Shown piece by piece: positions 11,408 to 21,712 of a stretch of DNA of 64,000 nt. The stretch is from Bacillus sp. FJAT-14578. GTDB taxonomy: Bacteria; Bacillota; Bacilli; Bacillales; Bacillaceae_H. The first letter of the stretch is position 1. Each line of letters starts with the position of its first letter. Under the pieces are notes generated by a model, which made no database searches, was not told where the DNA came from, and saw nothing but the letters and a program-made list of their open reading frames with translations. Position numbers and translations under genes: made by a program. The stretch is from NCBI RefSeq assembly GCF_000504165.1, contig NZ_AYSE01000001.1:930001-994000 (forward strand), written 5' to 3'.

Positions 11408-12676
11408 TTAGCGTGCTTCTTTTAAATGTGTAACAAGTGCTGAAATGGCTACTTCCTGCTGTTCGCCGGTTGACATGTTCTTTACATTCACAACCTGCTT
11501 ATTCAATTCCTCATCACCTAGAACAATAACGAATTGGGCTTGTAGTCGGTCAGCAGCTTTAAATTGGGCTTTTATCTTTTTGTCTTGATAATCCTTTTCG
11601 GTCACGAAACCGCCCATGCGCAACTCATTGACAATGGACACAGAATAATCTTTTGCCGCATCACCCATCGCCACCACGTAGCAGTCAATGTTTTCCTGGA
11701 TTGGCAATGTGACATCTTCTGCTGCAAGCGCCGCAAGCAAACGCTCAATACTTAAAGCGAAGCCGATTCCAGGCGTCTCCGGGCCGCCGACATCTTGAAC
11801 AAGCCCGTTGTATCGTCCGCCGCCGCAAAGCGTCGTAATCGAACCAAAACCTTCTGCATCGCTCATGATTTCAAACGCTGTATGATTGTAGTAGTCAAGG
11901 CCGCGTACGAGATTCGGATCTACCACAAACTCGATATGTAAGCTCGTCAAATATTGCTGTACCTTCTCGAAATAAGCTTTTGAATACTCGTTCAAATAAT
12001 CAAAAATGGAAGGTGCCGTTTTCATCAATTCATGATCGCGGTCTTTTTTACAATCAAGAATGCGAAGCGGATTTTTTTCTAGACGACTTTGGCAGTCAGA
12101 ACAAAACTCCCCGATTCTCGGTGAAAAATGATCGATTAACGCTTGGCGGTGTGCCTGGCGGCTTTCCGCATCTCCTAAGCTGTTAATGACAAGGCGGAGC
12201 TTTTTCAATCCTAATGATTGATAAAATTGCATAGCCAGAGCCATTACTTCGGCATCAATCGCCGGATCGCTGCTTCCCAACGCTTCTACGCCAAATTGGA
12301 CAAACTGGCGGAATCGTCCTGCTTGGGGACGTTCGTAGCGGAACATTGGGCCGATGTAAAATAGTTTCGTCGGCTGATTAGGGCTTCCAAACATCTTTTG
12401 TTCCACAAAAGAACGCACAACTGCAGCCGTTCCTTCTGGACGAAGAGTAATGCTGCGTCCGCCCCGGTCTTCAAATGTGTACATTTCTTTTTGAACAATA
12501 TCAGTCGTATCTCCTACACTGCGCTGAAACAATTCAGTATGTTCAAACATCGGCGTACGGATTTCTTTATAATTAAACATACGGCAAATGGTTCTCGCCT
12601 GCTGTTCCACATATTGCCATAGTTCCACAGTACCTGGAAGAATATCTTGTGTACCTCTTGGAATTTGAATTGACAT
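11408..12676 (-). CDS. hisS: Histidyl-tRNA synthetase
   Basis: A 422-residue class II synthetase. The histidine-specific motif [12 protein letters not shown] lies near residues 258-269; motif 2 is [15 protein letters not shown] and motif 3 [12 protein letters not shown]. The C-terminal anticodon-binding domain covers about residues 330-420. The upstream leader is a T-box riboswitch with a histidine specifier codon, so the gene should be induced when uncharged tRNA-His builds up. aspS follows directly. The ATG at 12676 is set by family alignment ([15 protein letters not shown]). Confidence 0.97.
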   Translation of the reverse strand: MSIQIPRGTQDILPGTVELWQYVEQQARTICRMFNYKEIRTPMFEHTELFQRSVGDTTDIVQKEMYTFEDRGGRSITLRPEGTAAVVRSFVEQKMFGSPNQPTKLFYIGPMFRYERPQAGRFRQFVQFGVEALGSSDPAIDAEVMALAMQFYQSLGLKKLRLVINSLGDAESRQAHRQALIDHFSPRIGEFCSDCQSRLEKNPLRILDCKKDRDHELMKTAPSIFDYLNEYSKAYFEKVQQYLTSLHIEFVVDPNLVRGLDYYNHTAFEIMSDAEGFGSITTLCGGGRYNGLVQDVGGPETPGIGFALSIERLLAALAAEDVTLPIQENIDCYVVAMGDAAKDYSVSIVNELRMGGFVTEKDYQDKKIKAQFKAADRLQAQFVIVLGDEELNKQVVNVKNMSTGEQQEVAISALVTHLKEAR

Positions 12677-12711
12677 AAACGTTGCGTGCCTCCTATTTCC
12701 TTTTTATAAAA

Positions 12712-13013
12712 AAACAAAAAAACCCCCATCCCTACACAAACATGTAGGGACGAGAGTTATTATTTCTCGTGGTACCACCCTAATTGAAGCAAATTTTGCT
12801 CCCACTTAAATCGTTAACGCCTGAATACGTTCAACTCCTACTAAGACATGTCTTTTCAGAGAGAAGCCTCGAGAGTGTTCTTTCGTTAAGTCATCATGCA
12901 GAAGTGCTTTCAGCCCCAGGCACTTCCTCTCTTTTCATGTGTAGTCTTAACTACTTTTCTCCGTCATCGGTTTTTTTACGGGTCTTTATTCATATGTAAC
13001 TTTATAGCAATTG
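12712..13013 (-). promoter_or_regulatory. T-box riboswitch, His-specific, controlling hisS-aspS
   Basis: The T-box sequence AGGGTGGTACCACG lies at 12768-12781 (minus strand). It is followed by a terminator stem TCCCTACA/TGTAGGGA and a T-run at about 12712-12752. In Stem I, GAGA pairs with TCTC and TTAAG with CTTAA; the loop between them carries GAACAC, so the specifier is CAC (His) at 12875-12877. An AGTAG stretch lies on the opposite side of this loop, as in other T-boxes. Uncharged tRNA-His should favour the antiterminator. Confidence 0.93.
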
Positions 13014-13019
13014 TCTTCT

Positions 13020-13048
13020 ATATTACGAATGAAATTCCGAATTGTCAA
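13020..13048 (-). promoter_or_regulatory. Sigma-A promoter of the hisS T-box leader
   Basis: TTGACA (-35, 13043-13048) and TAATAT (-10, 13020-13025) with a 17-base spacer on the minus strand. Transcription should start near 13013. Confidence 0.85.
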
Positions 13049-13158
13049 GCACTTAATTAACGATGTTAAGAGAGCATGGCGAGCCTATTCAAAGGTCCGT
13101 TTCGAATATATAAGTAAACATCAAAAGATTCAAATCGCTCTTTAAGAAGCTGCTCTCA

Positions 13159-13335
13159 TTAAGAACGGGATAAATTCTTTTTTAAGGCTTTCACATCACG
13201 TAAATCCAGGCCGAATTCCGACGCCAATTCGACTGAAGTTGTGCTGTCCTCCCGCTGAATGAAATCATGGAAATTCACTCCAAATAATTGATTACGGTGA
13301 GTAAATGACTGTTCTCCTTTAGAACTGAACTTCAT
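13159..13335 (-). CDS. Small YrzK-like protein
   Basis: A 58-residue open frame starting with ATG at 13335 behind AAGGGG seven bases upstream. The sequence begins MKFSSKGEQSFTHRNQLFG and ends LASEFGLDLRDVKALKKNL, a stretch that looks like one helix-turn-helix (residues about 34-55). A small gene, yrzK, occupies the same place between hisS and the amidase gene in B. subtilis; I equate them by position and size. There is no signal peptide or membrane segment. Function is unknown. It is upstream of the hisS promoter in the same direction and divergent from the amidase. Confidence 0.72.
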   Translation of the reverse strand: MKFSSKGEQSFTHRNQLFGVNFHDFIQREDSTTSVELASEFGLDLRDVKALKKNLSRS

Positions 13336-13471
13336 GCAATCCCCTTCTTTCCTTTAATAAGCAAGACATATCTTCCTCCATATCTTTTCCATTTTTCCGT
13401 TATAACTTACAGGAATTTTTCTTTTTATCGAGAAATAGTACCTTACAAATAAAGGAAAAGGAGTTACGGTA

Positions 13472-14377
13472 GTGACAGTCAAATATTTAAAGTTGCCGCT
13501 CTATCTTCAACTTGGAATTTGCCTCTTTTTTTTGGCCTTTCAGCCCCAAACCAATGCACAAAGCGAATTTGTTTCTGTCCAAGTAAATGTACTAAATGTT
13601 CGAAGCGGACCGGGAACATCACATGATGTGGTGGATAAAGTAACAAAGGGAAGTATTTTGTCCGTTGTGGAAAAATTGGATGATTGGTATCATGTTCAAT
13701 TAACAAATGGATTGACAGGATGGGTGGCAAAACGCTATGTCGACTCACTGCCTGATATCTCAGACTCTCCATTAGCACCGCCATACCTCGCCTCCTCGTC
13801 TGCTGCAGGCCTCCTGGACTTATACGGTACATCACTGTCCGCTTTACAACATAAAACAATCGTTATTGATGCCGGCCATGGAGGACGGGATAAAGGTGCC
13901 ACCGGTGCATCCGCTTCTACATTAGAAAAGGATTTGAACCTCATTACAGCCAAATTGCTCGAAAAAAGATTGAAAGCTCTCGGTGCGAATGTCATGATGA
14001 CCAGAACGACCGATCGATATGTCTCTCTTGAAACAAGGGTGGCCATGGCGAAAGAAAATAAAGCCGATCTTTTTCTAAGCATTCACTATAATAGTTCTCC
14101 CGATAAAACTCTACAGGGCATCATTACGTACTATGGCCATCATCAACTACCTGCCGAAAGTATCCACCATGAACTGATTTCTCTTACAACCTCTATCGAT
14201 AAACAAGCAAGGCATGGCGATTATTACGTGCTGCGTGAAAACTCACAGCCATCCGTTTTATTGGAACTCGGTTTTTTAAGCCACGAGCAAGAAGAAACCC
14301 GCCTGCAAACGGAGGAGTTTCAATATAACGCTGTAACAGCCATCGTCAAAGGCCTCACAAAATACTTCTCACAATAG
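13472..14377 (+). CDS. Secreted N-acetylmuramoyl-L-alanine amidase with SH3b domain
   Basis: A 301-residue cell-wall hydrolase. Residues 1-29 are a signal peptide (LGICLFFLAF core, cleavage probably after TNA). Residues about 34-92 form a bacterial SH3 domain (VNVLNVRSGPGTSHDVV, then GWVAKRYV). Residues about 127-300 form an Amidase_3 domain with zinc ligands in DAGHGG, the glutamate of LEKDLN and the histidine of SIHYN, and the catalytic glutamate in LLELGFLS. It should cut the bond between MurNAc and the stem peptide outside the cell. The GTG at 13472 has AAAGGAG eight bases upstream. It corresponds to yrvJ of B. subtilis but is shorter, with one SH3b unit. Confidence 0.9.
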   Translation: MTVKYLKLPLYLQLGICLFFLAFQPQTNAQSEFVSVQVNVLNVRSGPGTSHDVVDKVTKGSILSVVEKLDDWYHVQLTNGLTGWVAKRYVDSLPDISDSPLAPPYLASSSAAGLLDLYGTSLSALQHKTIVIDAGHGGRDKGATGASASTLEKDLNLITAKLLEKRLKALGANVMMTRTTDRYVSLETRVAMAKENKADLFLSIHYNSSPDKTLQGIITYYGHHQLPAESIHHELISLTTSIDKQARHGDYYVLRENSQPSVLLELGFLSHEQEETRLQTEEFQYNAVTAIVKGLTKYFSQ

Positions 14378-14436
14378 AATAACTAACGTAAAAACAATCT
14401 AATTGTCTATTTCAGCTCCTGTGACCGAGCTTTAAC

Positions 14437-14500
14437 CTGAAAAGACCTTTCTCTCCAACTCACGGTTTTTCCACAAGTTCAAGCGAAAGGTCTTTTTCAG
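14437..14500 (+). terminator. Terminator of the amidase gene
   Basis: A 15-base stem CTGAAAAGACCTTTC pairs with GAAAGGTCTTTTTCAG across a 34-base loop. The second arm contains a T-run. Confidence 0.55.
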
Positions 14501-14506
14501 AAAATG

Positions 14507-14545
14507 CATGGACGGGCTGTTTCCAGCCCGTCCATGTATTTTCTT
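14507..14545. terminator. Bidirectional terminator between amidase and dtd
   Basis: CATGGACGGGCTG, loop TTTC, complement, then TATTTTCTTT on the plus strand and TTTTC on the minus strand. It ends the dtd-relA unit. Confidence 0.8.
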
Positions 14546-14985
14546 TATTTGCTCTCTATGATTAACGTCACCGGTCCATCATTTGTGAATTGTACATCCA
14601 TCATGGCACCAAATATCCCGGTCTCCACTTTCAAACCTTTTTTCGCCAATTCTTCATTGAATTGCTTATAAATGTCATTGGCATAATCCGGTTTAGCTGC
14701 TTCCATAAAATTCGGTCTTCTTCCCTTACGGCAATCTCCATAAAGGGTAAATTGAGAGACGGACAGCACCTCGCCCCCAATATCAAGAAGAGATAAGTTC
14801 ATTTTTTCAGACTCGTCCTCAAAAATACGTAAGTTGGCAATCTTATCGGCCGCATATGCTGCGTCTTCACGAGTATCGGAGTGGGTCACTCCCACCAGCA
14901 GCATCACCCCTCGTTCAATGGCACCGACTGTTTTTCCTTCTACCACTACTTTTGCATTCTTTGCACGTTGAACCACTACACGCAT
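14545..14985 (-). CDS. dtd: D-aminoacyl-tRNA deacylase
   Basis: A 146-residue enzyme that hydrolyses D-aminoacyl-tRNA and protects translation from D-amino acids. The two signature motifs are present: SQFTLYG near residue 79 and NDGPVT near 136; the latter carries the cross-subunit Gly-Pro gatekeeper. The start MRVVVQRA is typical. It follows relA after 15 bases and shares its transcript, as in B. subtilis, ending in the bidirectional terminator just downstream. Confidence 0.96.
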   Translation of the reverse strand: MRVVVQRAKNAKVVVEGKTVGAIERGVMLLVGVTHSDTREDAAYAADKIANLRIFEDESEKMNLSLLDIGGEVLSVSQFTLYGDCRKGRRPNFMEAAKPDYANDIYKQFNEELAKKGLKVETGIFGAMMDVQFTNDGPVTLIIESK

Positions 14986-15000
14986 AACGAAAAACCCTTT

Positions 15001-17190
15001 CTAATGCATAATTCTTCGTACCGAATAAATATCACGAATCTGTTTAATTCGGTCGACCACCTTATGAAGATGATTAATGTTATGAATCGAAATTGACATA
15101 TTGATGGTTGCCATTTTATTGCGGTCTGAACGGCCCGACACCGCTGAGATGTTTGTCTTCGTTTCATTTACCGCTTGTAAAACCTCATTTAACAAACCTC
15201 GGCGGTCGAAGCCGGAAATTTCAATTTCTACATTAAATTCCCGTCCTTCTTTAATGTGCGATTCCCATTCTACAGAAATCAAGCGATTTTCAGCTTCTTC
15301 CGTGTGAACATTCAAACAATCTTCACGGTGTACAGACACGCCTCGTCCTTTTGTGATAAATCCGACAATTTCGTCTCCCGGCACAGGATTACAGCATTTC
15401 GACAAGCGAATCAACAAGTTATCAATTCCTTGTACCACTACACCCGAATCCCGTTTTTTCCCTTTTGGAGCAGGCTTTGTCTCATTCATAATCTCTTTGA
15501 TTTCTTGTTCTTGATCTCGCTGCTTCCGCCACTTGTCCGTCAAACGATTGGCGATTTGGGCAGCAGTGATGCCATTATATCCAACTGCGGCATACATATC
15601 TTCTTCATTGGAAAAGTTAAATTTCTCGGCAACCCTTTTAAGATTGTCCTGTGTCAAAACCTCTTTAACTTCAAAATCCAAATTGCGGATTTCTTTTTCA
15701 ACAAGCTCTTTTCCTTTTTCGATATTTTCCTCACGCCGTTGCTTTTTAAAGAATTGGCGAATCTTATTTTTTGCCTGAGTCGTTTGCGAAAGCTTCAGCC
15801 AATCTTGACTTGGACCATATGAATGTTTCGATGTTAAAATCTCAATAATGTCACCGGTCTTCAATTTAAAGTCCAGCGTTACCATTTTGCCGTTCACTTT
15901 TGCCCCAATCGTTTTATTCCCGATTTCAGAGTGAATCCGATAAGCGAAATCGATTGGTACAGACCCCGCTGGAAGTTCGATGACGTCCCCTTTCGGCGTA
16001 AAGATATATACCATATCGGAGAAAAGGTCCACTTTTAACGATTCCATGAACTCTTCCGCATTCGTGGACTCGTTCTGGAATTCTAATATTTCTCTGAACC
16101 ATGTTAACTTATCTTCAAAGGAAGCACGGTCATTGGCCGTTTTCCCTTCTTTATAGGCCCAATGTGCCGCTACCCCATACTCAGCGATATGATGCATTTC
16201 CACCGTGCGGATTTGCACTTCCAGAGGATCCCCTTTAGGACCAATAACCGTTGTATGAAGGGACTGGTACATGTTAGGCTTCGGCATTGCAATATAATCC
16301 TTAAATCGACCCGGCATAGGCTTCCAGCATGTATGAATGATGCCGAGGACGGCATAACAATCTTTAATGCTGCCGACAAGAATACGGACAGCCAGCAAAT
16401 CATAGATTTCATTGAATTGCTTGTTTTGTAAAGCCATTTTTCGATAAATTGAATAAATATGTTTCGGCCTTCCAGAAATTTCCGCCTTGATGGCAACTTC
16501 ATTGACCCGTTCCCGGACTTCGTCAATTACTTCTGCAATATATTGTTCGCGCTCCGCACGCTTTTGCTTCATTAAATTGACGATGCGATAATACTGTTGG
16601 GGATTTAAATAACGTAAAGCCGTATCTTCCAATTCCCACTTGATTTTAGAGATACCGAGACGGTGAGCCAGCGGTGCAAAAATTTCCAATGTTTCATTGG
16701 CGATTCGGCGCTGCTTCTCTTGAGGAAGATGCTTTAACGTACGCATATTATGCAGACGGTCCGCCAATTTAATTAGAATGACCCGAATGTCTCGTGCCAT
16801 CGCAACAAACATTTTGCGATGATTCTCCGCCTGCTGCTCTTCTTTCGATTTATATTTAATTTTCCCGAGTTTGGTCACACCATCGACTAGCATGGCAACG
16901 TCATCGCTAAATGTGTCTTTTAGTTGTTCAAGTGTAACATCTGTATCTTCTACCACATCATGTAAAAATCCCGCTGCGATTGTCGTTGGGTCCAACTCCA
17001 GATCAACCAAAATCCCTGCTACTTGAATCGGATGAATAATATACGGCTCCCCTGATTTGCGATATTGCTCACTATGGGCATCTTTCGCAAACTGGTAAGC
17101 TCTTGCCACCAAATCTATATCATCACCAGACAAATATTTACCAGCATTTTCAATTACTTGTTCAGCTGTTAACACTTGCTCGTTTGCCAT
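15001..17190 (-). CDS. relA: Bifunctional (p)ppGpp synthetase/hydrolase Rel
   Basis: The long RelA/SpoT homologue that makes and degrades ppGpp in the stringent response, on the ribosome. The 729-residue protein has an HD hydrolase domain (HDVVEDTD near residue 77), the synthetase domain (YDLLAVRILV and CYAVLGIIHTCWKPMPGRFKD at about 260-300), a TGS domain (TPKGDVIELPAGSVPIDFAY near 395) and a C-terminal ACT domain. Both catalytic halves look intact. The ATG at 17190 has AAGGTGA upstream; an ATG at 17208 lacks a site. A sigma-A-like promoter is seen at 17378-17406. dtd follows in the same unit. Confidence 0.96.
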   Translation of the reverse strand: MANEQVLTAEQVIENAGKYLSGDDIDLVARAYQFAKDAHSEQYRKSGEPYIIHPIQVAGILVDLELDPTTIAAGFLHDVVEDTDVTLEQLKDTFSDDVAMLVDGVTKLGKIKYKSKEEQQAENHRKMFVAMARDIRVILIKLADRLHNMRTLKHLPQEKQRRIANETLEIFAPLAHRLGISKIKWELEDTALRYLNPQQYYRIVNLMKQKRAEREQYIAEVIDEVRERVNEVAIKAEISGRPKHIYSIYRKMALQNKQFNEIYDLLAVRILVGSIKDCYAVLGIIHTCWKPMPGRFKDYIAMPKPNMYQSLHTTVIGPKGDPLEVQIRTVEMHHIAEYGVAAHWAYKEGKTANDRASFEDKLTWFREILEFQNESTNAEEFMESLKVDLFSDMVYIFTPKGDVIELPAGSVPIDFAYRIHSEIGNKTIGAKVNGKMVTLDFKLKTGDIIEILTSKHSYGPSQDWLKLSQTTQAKNKIRQFFKKQRREENIEKGKELVEKEIRNLDFEVKEVLTQDNLKRVAEKFNFSNEEDMYAAVGYNGITAAQIANRLTDKWRKQRDQEQEIKEIMNETKPAPKGKKRDSGVVVQGIDNLLIRLSKCCNPVPGDEIVGFITKGRGVSVHREDCLNVHTEEAENRLISVEWESHIKEGREFNVEIEISGFDRRGLLNEVLQAVNETKTNISAVSGRSDRNKMATINMSISIHNINHLHKVVDRIKQIRDIYSVRRIMH

Positions 17191-17377
17191 GAAATCACCT
17201 TTTATCAATAAAATAAGCCTTCACTCAGTGAAGGGGTCTATATGTTTTGCCGATACACAGTTGAATCAATCCGGTTGTTATGGGCAATCAGCCCGTACTA
17301 AAAGAAGTGAAAATATTCCCATTTTGTCAAAAAAGAAAATAAATTAAAACACTATTTTATAAATTCATATTGTAACT

Positions 17378-17406
17378 ATTATCGTGAAAATTTTCAAAGA
17401 TGTAAA
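17378..17406 (-). promoter_or_regulatory. Sigma-A-like promoter upstream of relA
   Basis: On the minus strand TTTACA (17401-17406) and GATAAT (17378-17383) are separated by 17 bases. The leader to relA is about 180 bases; near its end a short CCTTCACTGAGTGAAGG palindrome (about 17219-17235) precedes the ribosome site. No other feature is seen in the relA-apt gap besides the apt terminator. Confidence 0.55.
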
Positions 17407-17496
17407 GCTTTTCTAAAAAGATTTTTCCCGCTCCGTCCAGTTTAATGCGTTCCAAGATAAAGAGAAACTTCGTTGCCAACTGTGGGCAGGGTAAAC

Positions 17497-17543
17497 AAAA
17501 ATCACCCTTCACCCCTGTAACTAAGGGCAAAAGGTGATTTTTT
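17497..17543 (-). terminator. Terminator after apt
   Basis: AAAAATCACC and GGTGATTTTT arms flank a loop that itself contains a partial CCCTT/AAGGG pairing. The minus-strand copy ends in TTTTTG. It lies six bases past the apt stop. Confidence 0.8.
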
Positions 17544-17548
17544 TATTA

Positions 17549-18061
17549 TTAATATTTCATTAATGTCAATACATCGTAGCCGTCTAATTTTTCACGACCA
17601 TTTAAATCTGTTAGCTCAATTAAAAATGCAGTCCCTACCACAATACCGCCAAGTTGTTCAACCAGCTTAATCGTCGCCTCAATTGTACCGCCTGTCGCTA
17701 GAAGGTCATCGGTAATCAATACACGCTGACCCGGTTTAATCGCATCTTTGTGCATTGTCAATACATCTTTGCCGTATTCAAGGCCGTAACCCACTTTGAT
17801 TACTTCACGTGGAAGTTTCCCTTCTTTACGAACCGGGGCAAATCCGACTTCCAACGCATAAGCAACCGGGCATCCGATAATGAAACCGCGGGCTTCTGGG
17901 CCTACAACGATGTCAATTTGTTTTTCTTTGGCATATTTTACGATTTCATCAGTTGCGGCTTTATATGCTTTCCCATTATCCATCAGAGTTGTAATATCTT
18001 TAAAGATAATACCCGGCTTTGGCCAATCAGGCACGATTGTTATATATTGCTTCAGATCCAT
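17549..18061 (-). CDS. apt: Adenine phosphoribosyltransferase
   Basis: This purine salvage enzyme turns adenine and PRPP into AMP. The 170-residue protein has the type I PRTase signature [13 protein letters not shown] near residues 115-127 and the adenine-side motif [10 protein letters not shown] near 54. Length equals that of B. subtilis. Its ATG overlaps the recJ stop by one base (TAATG), showing translational coupling. Confidence 0.97.
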   Translation of the reverse strand: MDLKQYITIVPDWPKPGIIFKDITTLMDNGKAYKAATDEIVKYAKEKQIDIVVGPEARGFIIGCPVAYALEVGFAPVRKEGKLPREVIKVGYGLEYGKDVLTMHKDAIKPGQRVLITDDLLATGGTIEATIKLVEQLGGIVVGTAFLIELTDLNGREKLDGYDVLTLMKY

Positions 18062-20421
18062 TAATTTGTTGCCTCCTCATTAATTCGACAGCTGCTGATA
18101 ACGTCATCAAACAACTGTTTCAGTTGTCCATATGATGTGTATAAGAATTTTTTTTCCAACTGAATTTGTTCCTGTTTACGACGATAAGTCGCAGATTCTA
18201 TTAAATCACGTTTTGCTCCATTTTTCATCAACGAAATGAGACCATTTTTTATTGTAACAAATTCTAATTCAAAAAACACCTGTGACATAAAATCAATTGT
18301 ATCTTTTGACCATCCTTTACGAATGGCCAGCTCTTCTTTATAACGATTCAAATCAAACGGACTGTTTTTCACTAAAAACCCATAATACCACTTAAAGTGA
18401 TCGCGTGTTGGAACCGTATGAAAATAATGATCTTCTTTTGATAGAAAAACCGTATAAATTCTTGACGGAACCCCATTATCAAATAACTTGTTCACTAACT
18501 CCATAGAAGAGGGCAAGTCCAATAAGACAATCTGTTTTCCACCTGCCTCAAAACGCGAAGCCGATTCAACACCATCTATATATTCAAGATGATCCTTATA
18601 TAATCGTTTTTCCTGTTCCGTTATCGTATCTTCGGAAAAATAAGCAACCGTCATGTCAGAAGTAAACATTGATTTTAAAAATTGATCGGCACTTCTGGCA
18701 CTTCGATAATCGAACAATTGCCATTCGCTGATTCCTATGTCCTCAATCATCAACTGGGGTTTTCTCATATTGTTCCACTCATTGATCGTTAATTCTCCAA
18801 CAAGTGAAATTTTAGAGATGGGAGAAATTTCATCATATAAGCGGCCCAAGCCGAAGGCGACACCATCGACTGTCATTCCGTCATCTTCAAACGTCAATTT
18901 CAAATGCGTTTGATCGGCTCCAATTTTTCTTATGGAAGAGATGTTAACATTTTCCACCATTATTTTCGGTTTCGAATTGCTCATCCCAAAAGGAGCAAGC
19001 TGTCTTAGTTGTTCAATGGCTGACAGCGTAATATCCTCTACCTCGCAAACGGTATCTACCGTTGTGATTGGAATAAAATCTTCTTCCGTGAGCTTTTCAT
19101 AAGCTAACGTATTCAATCGATTCCTTAAACCATCAACATCCTCAATTTTCAACGTCATCCCGGCTGCCATCGGATGCCCTCCGAAATGAGGTAAGATGTC
19201 ACGGCATGTCGATAAATTGGCAAACAAATCAAAGCCTTCAATACTGCGTGCTGACCCTTTTGCCACTCCTTTTTGCTGATCGATGCTTAACACGATAGTA
19301 GGACGGTAGAATCGGTCAACCAATCTTGACGCCACAATCCCGACTACTCCTGCATTCCAACCTTCCTGCGCAATAACGAGGACGCCATTTTGTTCAGGAG
19401 GGTAAAGATTTTCTACTATGGAAACGGCTTCTTCTGTCATTTCATTTACTAATTGTTGTCTCTCTTTGTTCAATCCATCAATTTCTTCGGCAAGCTGCTG
19501 TGCTTCCATTTCGTTTGTCGTCATCAACAAGTGTACAGCAGGGTCTGCAGATTGAAGCCGGCCTACTGCATTAATGCGGGGGCCTATAGCAAATCCGATC
19601 GTATCTTCATTGACTTCTTCCTGCTTGATTCCGCATACACGCAAAAGCGCCTGGATACCCGGACGATTGGTGCGCTGCAAATATTTCAGCCCTTTGCTTG
19701 CAATTAAACGGTTTTCACCTTGTAAGGGTACCAAATCCGCAATCGTTCCGATAACGGCCAACTCCAGCAGATGTTCAGGCGCTTCTCCAAGCAAGGCGTG
19801 GGCAAGCTTGAAGGCAACACCCACTCCAGCCAGCTCTTTAAACGGATAGAGGCTTCCCGGCTTTTTCGGATGGATGATAGCATACGCCTCCGGCAATTGC
19901 GGTCCTGGTTCATGGTGATCCGTAATAATCAGATCAAACCCCAATTCCTTAGCCAAAGAAGCCTCGTTGACGGCAGAAATCCCCGTGTCCACTGTAATAA
20001 CGAGCGTATAGCCTTGCTCGCTGATCGAACGAAATGCCTGTTCATTCGGGCCGTACCCTTCTGTAAAGCGGTTCGGAATATAAAAGTCGACTTCTGCTCC
20101 CAATAAGGTAAAAGCAGACAGCAATACAGATGTGCTGCTTACTCCGTCGGCATCATAATCTCCGTATATCATGATTTTTTCATTTTGTTCAATCGCTTGC
20201 TTAATACGTTCTACCGTTTTATCCATTCCATCCAATAAGAATGGATCGTGGAATGGCTCTTGATCTATTTTCAAAAACTGTTCCGCAGACTCAATCGTTG
20301 TAATACCGCGATTAATCAATAGTGAAGCAATGAGAGGTGTAATCTCTAGGGTTGTCACAAACTGTTCAATCAGTTCATGATTTGTCTGTTGAATCCTCCA
20401 TCGTCTTTTTGATTTCAGCAT
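18061..20421 (-). CDS. recJ: Single-stranded-DNA-specific exonuclease RecJ
   Basis: A 786-residue DHH-family 5'-to-3' exonuclease for recombination and mismatch repair. The catalytic motifs run [12 protein letters not shown] near residue 82, TVDTGIS, the DHH motif in ITDHHEPG near 170 and GGHPMAAG near 415. An OB-fold follows (about 460-570), and the C-terminal extension of about 200 residues is typical for Bacillus RecJ. apt overlaps its stop, and the cation efflux gene lies 58 bases upstream. Identification is secure. Confidence 0.96.
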   Translation of the reverse strand: MLKSKRRWRIQQTNHELIEQFVTTLEITPLIASLLINRGITTIESAEQFLKIDQEPFHDPFLLDGMDKTVERIKQAIEQNEKIMIYGDYDADGVSSTSVLLSAFTLLGAEVDFYIPNRFTEGYGPNEQAFRSISEQGYTLVITVDTGISAVNEASLAKELGFDLIITDHHEPGPQLPEAYAIIHPKKPGSLYPFKELAGVGVAFKLAHALLGEAPEHLLELAVIGTIADLVPLQGENRLIASKGLKYLQRTNRPGIQALLRVCGIKQEEVNEDTIGFAIGPRINAVGRLQSADPAVHLLMTTNEMEAQQLAEEIDGLNKERQQLVNEMTEEAVSIVENLYPPEQNGVLVIAQEGWNAGVVGIVASRLVDRFYRPTIVLSIDQQKGVAKGSARSIEGFDLFANLSTCRDILPHFGGHPMAAGMTLKIEDVDGLRNRLNTLAYEKLTEEDFIPITTVDTVCEVEDITLSAIEQLRQLAPFGMSNSKPKIMVENVNISSIRKIGADQTHLKLTFEDDGMTVDGVAFGLGRLYDEISPISKISLVGELTINEWNNMRKPQLMIEDIGISEWQLFDYRSARSADQFLKSMFTSDMTVAYFSEDTITEQEKRLYKDHLEYIDGVESASRFEAGGKQIVLLDLPSSMELVNKLFDNGVPSRIYTVFLSKEDHYFHTVPTRDHFKWYYGFLVKNSPFDLNRYKEELAIRKGWSKDTIDFMSQVFFELEFVTIKNGLISLMKNGAKRDLIESATYRRKQEQIQLEKKFLYTSYGQLKQLFDDVISSCRINEEATN

Positions 20422-20479
20422 ATCCTCACCCCTTAACCCACATTATTATACTAGAGTGGATGCTGGCGGGCAATGATTG

Positions 20480-21373
20480 TCAATCGGCTGAATAAGGATT
20501 GATATGCACCAATACATCTTGGACATTCGGCTCTTCCATCAGTTTCCTTTTCACTTCTTTTCCGATTAAATGCCCTTCCTCCACGGTAATGTAGGGATCA
20601 ACGGAAACCTTTAAATCAATAATGACGTAATGTCCGTGTTCCCTTGCATGCAAAGACGTCAGTTTCTTTACACCTTGTACAGAGGTTGCGATTTCTCGTA
20701 AGTGGGCGGTATCTTCTTCATGCCATACATGATCCAATGTGTTATGAAAAGCTTCTGACCCAAATTGCCATGCGGTTTTTAAGACAAGGAAAGAGACAAA
20801 CAATCCAGCAACAGGATCTGCATATACAAGCCAGCCGACTCCTATTTTCTCTCCAATAATTGAGCTCACAATCCCAATCAATGCCGCAATAGACGATAAA
20901 ACATCTGTGCGATGATCATAAGCATTGACGAGAAGAGCATCGCTTTTAATCTTTTTTCCGAGTCCATATGTATATCGAAACAGTGCTTCTTTTACTAAAA
21001 TCGAAAAGATAATCGCAGCAATAGCCCATAGCTTCGGCGGCTCGATTGGTTGGGAGAACGCTTCAATAGAAGACCTTAAAATTTCAATACCGACAATAAA
21101 CAATAAAACGGAAACAATAATGGCTGCGATCGATTCCGCTTTTCCGTGTCCGTATGGATGATCTTCATCAGGAGGCTGCTTGGCAATTTTCACTCCAATG
21201 TAGACGACAATCGAGCCCGCAACATCTGAAGCGGAGTTTACTGCATCTGCCATTAATGCACGACTGTTAGCCATTGTTCCGAAAATCCATTTGACGATAG
21301 CCAGCACCAGATTTCCAGCCATCCCAATCAGAGCGGCTTGCTGCGCTTTTTTAAATCGCTCATTTTTCTCCAC
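20480..21373 (-). CDS. Cation diffusion facilitator (CDF) family efflux protein
   Basis: A 297-residue membrane protein with six predicted helices (for example ALIGMAGNLVLAIVKWIFG and ESIAAIIVSVLLFIVGIEIL) and a C-terminal cytoplasmic domain of about 85 residues ending VQDVLVHINPYS. Metal-site sequences are DAVNSASD in helix 2 and NAYDHRTDVLSS in helix 5, with HPYGHGKAE between helices 2 and 3. This group exports divalent metals in exchange for protons; manganese or zinc cannot be told apart here. GTG at 21373 is preferred because GAGGTG lies five bases upstream; an ATG at 21391 is next to repeat B1 and has no clear site. Confidence 0.85.
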   Translation of the reverse strand: MEKNERFKKAQQAALIGMAGNLVLAIVKWIFGTMANSRALMADAVNSASDVAGSIVVYIGVKIAKQPPDEDHPYGHGKAESIAAIIVSVLLFIVGIEILRSSIEAFSQPIEPPKLWAIAAIIFSILVKEALFRYTYGLGKKIKSDALLVNAYDHRTDVLSSIAALIGIVSSIIGEKIGVGWLVYADPVAGLFVSFLVLKTAWQFGSEAFHNTLDHVWHEEDTAHLREIATSVQGVKKLTSLHAREHGHYVIIDLKVSVDPYITVEEGHLIGKEVKRKLMEEPNVQDVLVHINPYSAD

Positions 21374-21401
21374 ATTTACACCTCGTTTCATCTATGCCCA
21401 T

Positions 21402-21604
21402 GAAGGAAACTTCCATCGCGGGGGTTTGTTTTTTCCCTCCCGATGGTTAGTTGAGGCCCACAAGACGTGTGGGTCACGCAGACGTGTGGCGGTCTTAGTG
21501 TGTATTCCTCTGCTGGGGCTTTTACGGGCGGCAGTTATCCCAAACTCTCCTGGTGGCCTTAAACATTGAATGGGAGGATTTACTGCCCGTTAATGCGGGG
21601 CAAC
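21402..21604 (-). repeat. Dispersed repeat B, copy B1 (inverted)
   Basis: About 200 bases beginning AAGGAAACTTCCATCG and ending CTGCCCGTTAATGCGGGG. The reverse complement aligns along its whole length with B2 at 24077-24288, so the two form an inverted pair around secDF. Its internal RUCCU core is damaged: the first hairpin has lost its GTCCTGTGGC part, leaving ACCGCCACACGTCTGCG, while the second hairpin CCCACACGTCTTGTGGG remains (about 21454-21502). Confidence 0.8.
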
Positions 21605-21674
21605 AATATATAGATTACCCTTATTTTTCTCCTGACATGAAAATTCCTCTTCTTTGGATTTTTTTATTAAAATA

Positions 21675-21712
21675 AAAAAGAAACTGTGGAGCATACTCCA
21701 CAGTTTCTTTTT
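21675..21712 (-). terminator. Terminator of secDF
   Basis: AAAAAGAAACTGTGGAG, loop CATA, full complement. It overlaps the secDF stop and ends in a T-run on the minus strand. Confidence 0.9.

Noticed and set aside
15256..15822. 188-codon open frame on the plus strand inside relA
   Set aside because: Antisense shadow of relA; no ribosome site, and unlike any family I know.
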